Shown: piece by piece, positions 29,606 to 32,704 of the stretch | How the letters are laid out: each line of letters starts with the position of its first letter | Numbering within the stretch: position 1 is the stretch's first letter | IMG/VR virus record: IMGVR_UViG_3300032893_000211 | Location: 1-32,704 of that record | From: a virus | DNA length: 32,704 nucleotides | Reading direction: 5' to 3' (one strand) | The notes under the pieces: generated by a model | Seen by the model: the letters and a program-made list of their open reading frames with translations, nothing else | What the model was told of the DNA's origin: nothing | The model's database searches: none | Position numbers and translations under genes: made by a program

Positions 29606-30002
29606 CGAATCACGCGCCCCCGAGGCGCAGGCCGCCGTCTCGCGCTACGCCTTCCTCGCCGGGCCCGTGCGAGGGCTCGACCTGCAGAAGCGCGTGCCCG
29701 AGTTCATGCGCCGGCGCGGTTGGCCGGCGGAGGATGAGGATCTAGCCACGTGTATCGCAGCCGCCGTGGGGCTGTCCAAGATCGGCGCCGGCGCCACGCC
29801 CATCTACCGACCCCCGACCGCCGACGCGCTCCGCGGCGCGTGGCCGGCCGACGGCGCGCACACCGGTCGCTGCCAGCTTGCCGCGCAGGCGCAGGGACTT
29901 ATGCTCGGCCGCGAGCCGACGTGCAAGCCGCACTTCCAGTGCATCTCGGCGAGCGAGCTGGTCGTCAAGCTCGACCTCGACGAGCTGCTCCAGAATCGAT
30001 AG
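29595..30002 (+). CDS. Hypothetical protein in head-tail region (135 aa)
   Basis: 135 aa. Segments include SRYAFLAGPVRGLDLQKRVP, EFMRRRGWPAEDEDLATC, GLSKIGAGATPIYRPPTAD and a C-terminal ISASELVVKLDLDELL. There is no named domain. Start at ATG 29595, overlapping the preceding gene; the GTG right after it is an alternative. Position between DUF4054 and gp10-like genes suggests a neck or head-completion accessory. Confidence 0.62.
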   Translation: MVSDESRAPEAQAAVSRYAFLAGPVRGLDLQKRVPEFMRRRGWPAEDEDLATCIAAAVGLSKIGAGATPIYRPPTADALRGAWPADGAHTGRCQLAAQAQGLMLGREPTCKPHFQCISASELVVKLDLDELLQNR

Positions 30003-30004
30003 CC

Positions 30005-30502
30005 ATGGCACGCGGCAAGAAGATTACCGTCAAGGACAAGGACCTTGGCTGGGTCGACTTTTTCAAGCGCGTGGGAGAGATGGGTCTCGATCGCCTGCGC
30101 GTCGGCGTGCTCGCCGACAGCGCCGCGGGGGGTCTACACGTCGAGGGCGCGGACCTCACGGTGGCGGAGATCGCCGCGGTCAACGAGTTCGGCACCGAAG
30201 ACGGCCACATCCCCGCGCGCTCGTTCTTGCGCTCCAGCTTCGACGCCAACCGCGAGGCCAACGTGCGTTTGTTCGACAAGCTTCTCGGCGCTGTGCTCGA
30301 CGGCAAGATGCCGATCGACCAAGCGCTCGGGCTTCTCGGCCTCAAGATGTCAAGCGACGTGAAGAAGAAAATCGCCTCCGATGTTCCGCCGCCGAACGCG
30401 CAGCGCACTATCGAACAGAAGGGCTCGGCTCGCACCCTCGTCGACACGGGCCGCATGCTCAACGCGGTGACGTGGGCAGTAGATAAGGACAAGAAGGGCT
30501 AG
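30005..30502 (+). CDS. HK97 gp10-like / virion morphogenesis protein
   Basis: 165 aa from ATG two bases after the previous stop. VAEIAAVNEFGTEDGHIPAR followed by SFLRSS, and LVDTGRMLNAVTWAV near the C-terminus, are the paired signatures of the HK97_gp10 / phage virion morphogenesis family of head-tail or tail-completion proteins. Its TAG shares a CTAG tetranucleotide with the stop of the opposing minus-strand gene, as portal does. Confidence 0.84.
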   Translation: MARGKKITVKDKDLGWVDFFKRVGEMGLDRLRVGVLADSAAGGLHVEGADLTVAEIAAVNEFGTEDGHIPARSFLRSSFDANREANVRLFDKLLGAVLDGKMPIDQALGLLGLKMSSDVKKKIASDVPPPNAQRTIEQKGSARTLVDTGRMLNAVTWAVDKDKKG

Positions 30503-30762
30503 CGAATCTGCTCGAAACTGGCGAGAAACGCGAAGAGTTCCATACCGCAACCACCGCCTGAGCTGAGAGCCGTACCGGTACTACGCGCGCCATGAACGTA
30601 CATGGGGGCGCCATTGTACTTCTGCTTGGCGCAGGCGCGCGAAATCGTAACAGTGTGCTCCGAATTGTTCTTCAATGCCCAGACTTGACCCTTGCCGATA
30701 AAGGGGACTTCCTTAGCGACCGTCTGCCAGCCCTCAGTCACCGTCACCAACATCGTTTTCAT
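30499..30762 (-). CDS. Hypothetical protein of minus-strand cassette 2 (87 aa)
   Basis: 87 aa: MKTMLVTVTEGWQTVAKEV, PFIGKGQVWALKNNSEHTVT, then Cys- and Gly-rich ACAKQKYNGAPMYVHGA and ALSSGGGCGMELF. Beta-rich with four small loops and an aromatic tail. No family recognised. The ATG lies six bases after TAGATT, so the mRNA should be leaderless. As with cassette 1, it runs against the late genes, begins at the 72-bp divergent promoter and ends in a CTAG shared stop. A moron-like accessory role is likely. Confidence 0.65.
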   Translation of the reverse strand: MKTMLVTVTEGWQTVAKEVPFIGKGQVWALKNNSEHTVTISRACAKQKYNGAPMYVHGARSTGTALSSGGGCGMELFAFLASFEQIR

Positions 30763-30834
30763 ACCCCTAATCTAACATCGCCCGCGAGTTTGTCAACAAA
30801 AATCTTCTAACTCGAATTGTGCTAGGCTTTTCTC
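30763..30834. promoter_or_regulatory. Divergent leaderless promoter, element copy 5
   Basis: Exactly 72 bases between divergent starts, as in copy 4. Minus strand: TTGACA (30796-30791), 16 bases, TAGATT (30774-30769), six bases, ATG. Plus strand: TGCTAGGCT (TAGGCT at 30823-30828), six bases, GTG at 30835. The 24-bp element is at 30788-30811 and is identical to copy 4. Confidence 0.65.
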
Positions 30835-31233
30835 GTGGACATCGACTCGCTCATCCAGTCGTTCATGACCCAGGGCGGGTCCTACACGGTCACGCGGCGC
30901 CAGCGCGCCGCCTACTCGCGCGGCATCGCCCAGCCCACCAACGACTTCACCATCACCATCAAGGCGTGCGTGCAGCCGGCGACGGGCAAGGACCTCTTGC
31001 GCCTACCCGAGGGGCGCCGCTCGAACGAGACGCGCGTGCTCTTCACCACGACCGAACTCGACTGCGGCGACGTCGACAGCGACTTCGAGGCGGACACCGT
31101 CACCATCGACGGCGCCTTCTGGGAAGTTCAGCATGTAGAATTCTGGACCCAAGGCGGGTTCCTCAACCAGACGCGGCCGGCCGGGTACCGCGTCATCGTG
31201 CAGGCGCCGACGCCAGGGACGGATGACGTATGA
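30835..31233 (+). CDS. Head-tail connector/neck protein (132 aa)
   Basis: 132 aa from a leaderless-type GTG. DIDSLIQSFMTQGGSYTVTR, RLPEGRRSNETRVLFTTTEL, then WEVQHVEFWTQGGFLNQTRP: a beta-rich protein as found before LIC_12616-type genes in related myophages, probably a head-closure or neck protein. No firm family name. It overlaps the next gene (ATGA). Confidence 0.7.
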   Translation: MDIDSLIQSFMTQGGSYTVTRRQRAAYSRGIAQPTNDFTITIKACVQPATGKDLLRLPEGRRSNETRVLFTTTELDCGDVDSDFEADTVTIDGAFWEVQHVEFWTQGGFLNQTRPAGYRVIVQAPTPGTDDV

Positions 31234-31814
31234 GCTGGAACGACGTCGGCGACGCCATCCAGGCCGCCATCGTGCGCGCCAGCGGCCTCGCCGCGAGTCA
31301 GGTCGTCTGGAAGGACCAGGATCGCGGCCAGCCGCTCACCGACTACGTGGCGCTGCGCCTCGGCGGCGGCATCACGCTCGGCATCGACTACATCCAAAGC
31401 TCGACCGACTTGACCCGGCCGCTCGGGCAGGAAATCGAGCTCAAGGTGCGCGGCCGGCGCGAGGTGCCGCTCGAGGTCGAGTGCTTCACCTCCGAGTCGG
31501 TCTCGAGCCGCTCGGGCTCGGCGCTCGAGCTGTGCTCGCGCATCATGGCCGGCCTGACGCTGCCCTCCGTCCGCGCCATCCTCGCCGCGCAGGACGTCTC
31601 GCCGTTCGACCCGGGCACGCCGAATTGGATCCCCGATGTCCCGTCCACCCGTTTCCGCGGGCGCGCCGTGGCGACCGTGCGCTGCTACATGCCGCCGCCG
31701 ACCGCGGTCGAGTACGTCGGCTTCATCGCGCGCGTCTCGGGCACCGTGACCATCCAGGGCGGCGCCAACGGCGACCAGACCCAGACGTTCGACTCCGACC
31801 AGGCCGACGACTAG
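31230..31814 (+). CDS. Neck/tail terminator protein (LIC_12616 family-like)
   Basis: 194 aa from an ATGA overlap. An N-terminal helix (NDVGDAIQAAIVRASGL) is followed by the WKDQDRGQPLTDYVALRLGG segment and ELKVRGRREVPLEVECF, in the order of the LIC_12616 phage neck terminator family. GRAVATVRCYMPPPTAVEYV near the end is the C-terminal strand. It caps the tail tube next to the sheath gene. Its stop is followed by the second 28-bp repeat. Confidence 0.78.
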   Translation: MSWNDVGDAIQAAIVRASGLAASQVVWKDQDRGQPLTDYVALRLGGGITLGIDYIQSSTDLTRPLGQEIELKVRGRREVPLEVECFTSESVSSRSGSALELCSRIMAGLTLPSVRAILAAQDVSPFDPGTPNWIPDVPSTRFRGRAVATVRCYMPPPTAVEYVGFIARVSGTVTIQGGANGDQTQTFDSDQADD

Positions 31815-31825
31815 CGCTCGCTGGA

Positions 31826-31857
31826 ACGTGACACAACCGGGGGTGTAGCCTCGGTAC
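31826..31857 (+). promoter_or_regulatory. 28-bp late promoter-like repeat, copy 2
   Basis: Matches 22949-22976 in 26 of 28 bases, differing only by GG for CC in the centre. TAGCCT (31846-31851) lies six bases before the sheath ATG. No ribosome-binding site is seen. Confidence 0.55.
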
Positions 31858-32704
31858 ATGTCCCTGGCCGACATCGTCAACGTCACGTTCACATTGCAGA
31901 ACCCGGGTGTGACGGCGCAGGGGTTCGGCATCCCGCTCATCGTCTCGCACAGCGCCACCTGGGCCGAGCGCACGCGCACCTACTCCAGCTTGTCCGCCGT
32001 CGCCGCCGACTTCGGCGCGGCCACGCCCGAGTACCTGGCGGCGCAGAAGATGTTCTCCCAGACGACGGGCATCCAGACCATCATGATCGGCCGCGCGGCC
32101 AACAAGCCGACGCAGCAGTACGACGTGGGCGTCAACAGCGTCGTCGCCAACGCCGTCTACAAGCTGCGCGTCGCCGCCGACAACGGCTCGGCCGTTTTCA
32201 CCTCGCAGGAGTGCGACTACACGGCGACGCCGGCGGCTGCGTGGGCCTCGGGGACGAACTACACGCAGGGCCAGCTCGTCACGAACGACTCGCCGGCCAA
32301 GTACTACATCTGCATCACCAGCGGCACGTCGGCCGGCTCGGGCGGCCCCACGGGGACCAACGCCGACATCACCGACAACACCGTCCACTGGATGTACGCG
32401 GGCGGCTCGGCCACCGTCGGCACGACCACCAACGACGCCATCGTTTACGGGCTCAAGCTCCTCGTCGACGCGCTCGCCGCGCCGGCGCTGCCCGTGACGA
32501 CCAGTCTCCAGGGCTCCGTCGGCTCGAAGACGTTTCGCATGGTGGCGACCGCCGCCGGGACGTACTTCGCGACCGAAGTGCTCGACATGTCGTACCTCTC
32601 GGTCGCGCAGGACCACGCCGACCCGGGCATCGCCGCCGACCTCGCCGCCATCAAGCTGGCCTCGAGCGCGTGGTACGGCCTCATCACGCTCTTCAATTCG
32701 TCGC
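31858..32704 (+). CDS. Tail sheath protein (DUF3383 family), 3' end outside window
   Basis: First 282 codons, open to the edge of the window. SLADIVNVTFTLQNPGVTAQ, GFGIPLIVSHSATWAERTRT, YSSLSAVAADFG and PEYLAAQKMFSQTTGIQTIM form the N-terminal domain of DUF3383 contractile-tail sheaths, which marks the phage as myovirus-like. From about residue 125 to 182 there is an inserted domain (AAWASGTNYTQGQLVTN, KYYICITSGTSAGSGGPTG, TVHWMYAGG) resembling carbohydrate-binding-like modules common in exposed tail proteins. The sheath fold then resumes. Starts at ATG behind the 28-bp repeat. Confidence 0.85.
   Translation, partial: MSLADIVNVTFTLQNPGVTAQGFGIPLIVSHSATWAERTRTYSSLSAVAADFGAATPEYLAAQKMFSQTTGIQTIMIGRAANKPTQQYDVGVNSVVANAVYKLRVAADNGSAVFTSQECDYTATPAAAWASGTNYTQGQLVTNDSPAKYYICITSGTSAGSGGPTGTNADITDNTVHWMYAGGSATVGTTTNDAIVYGLKLLVDALAAPALPVTTSLQGSVGSKTFRMVATAAGTYFATEVLDMSYLSVAQDHADPGIAADLAAIKLASSAWYGLITLFNSS

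Overview
The window is part of the genome of a tailed, contractile-tail bacteriophage (myovirus-type) or of a prophage related to one. The DNA is GC-rich throughout. The left third is a leftward early/replication operon. The right half carries, in conventional order, terminase, portal, head-morphogenesis, maturation protease, decoration protein, DUF2184 capsid protein, DUF4054 and gp10-like adaptors, neck terminator and the start of a DUF3383 tail sheath. No host gene, tRNA, rRNA, CRISPR array or integrase is visible. The host cannot be named. Frequent GTG/TTG starts, and TANNNT boxes placed six to seven bases before start codons, would suit a GC-rich host that tolerates leaderless mRNAs (actinobacterial or deinococcal phages come to mind), but that is inference.

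Left arm (about 20-12143, minus strand, read from right to left): some twenty tightly packed genes, mostly joined by ATGA/GTGA/TTGA stop-start overlaps. In transcription order there is a small soluble protein, four tiny membrane proteins, a winged-helix/zinc protein, an SNF2-like helicase, a DNA methyltransferase, small unknowns, two HNH nucleases, a Cas4/RecB-like nuclease with extra DNA-binding modules, small unknowns, another membrane protein, a DHH phosphoesterase and a second SF2 helicase whose ATPase motifs are degenerate. A short plus-strand group follows (12278-16340): a 72-aa possible regulator, a Dda/RecD-like helicase and a primase-helicase. A 450-bp gene-free, AT-rich region with iteron-like repeats (16341-16788) then separates replication from packaging and is a candidate origin.

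Right arm (16789-32704, plus strand): the morphogenesis genes, interrupted twice by minus-strand cassettes of one or two small genes (21479-21887 and 30499-30762). Each cassette starts at a near-identical 72-bp divergent promoter and ends in a CTAG tetranucleotide that holds the stop codons of both converging genes. A free-standing GIY-YIG endonuclease sits directly behind the capsid gene.

The main non-gene signal is a five-copy, 24-bp dyad-ended element (core TCAACARAAATMTTCT on the plus strand; its complement contains the -35-like TTGAC) at 1-24, 6343-6366, 12184-12207, 21913-21936 and 30788-30811. Wherever the downstream side is inside the window, it lies 20-45 bp before a minus-strand gene. 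It looks like a dispersed phage promoter/operator, possibly controlled by the small protein encoded beside the third copy. A different 28-bp repeat precedes two late genes. These repeats and the leaderless geometry are the most novel-looking parts of the window.
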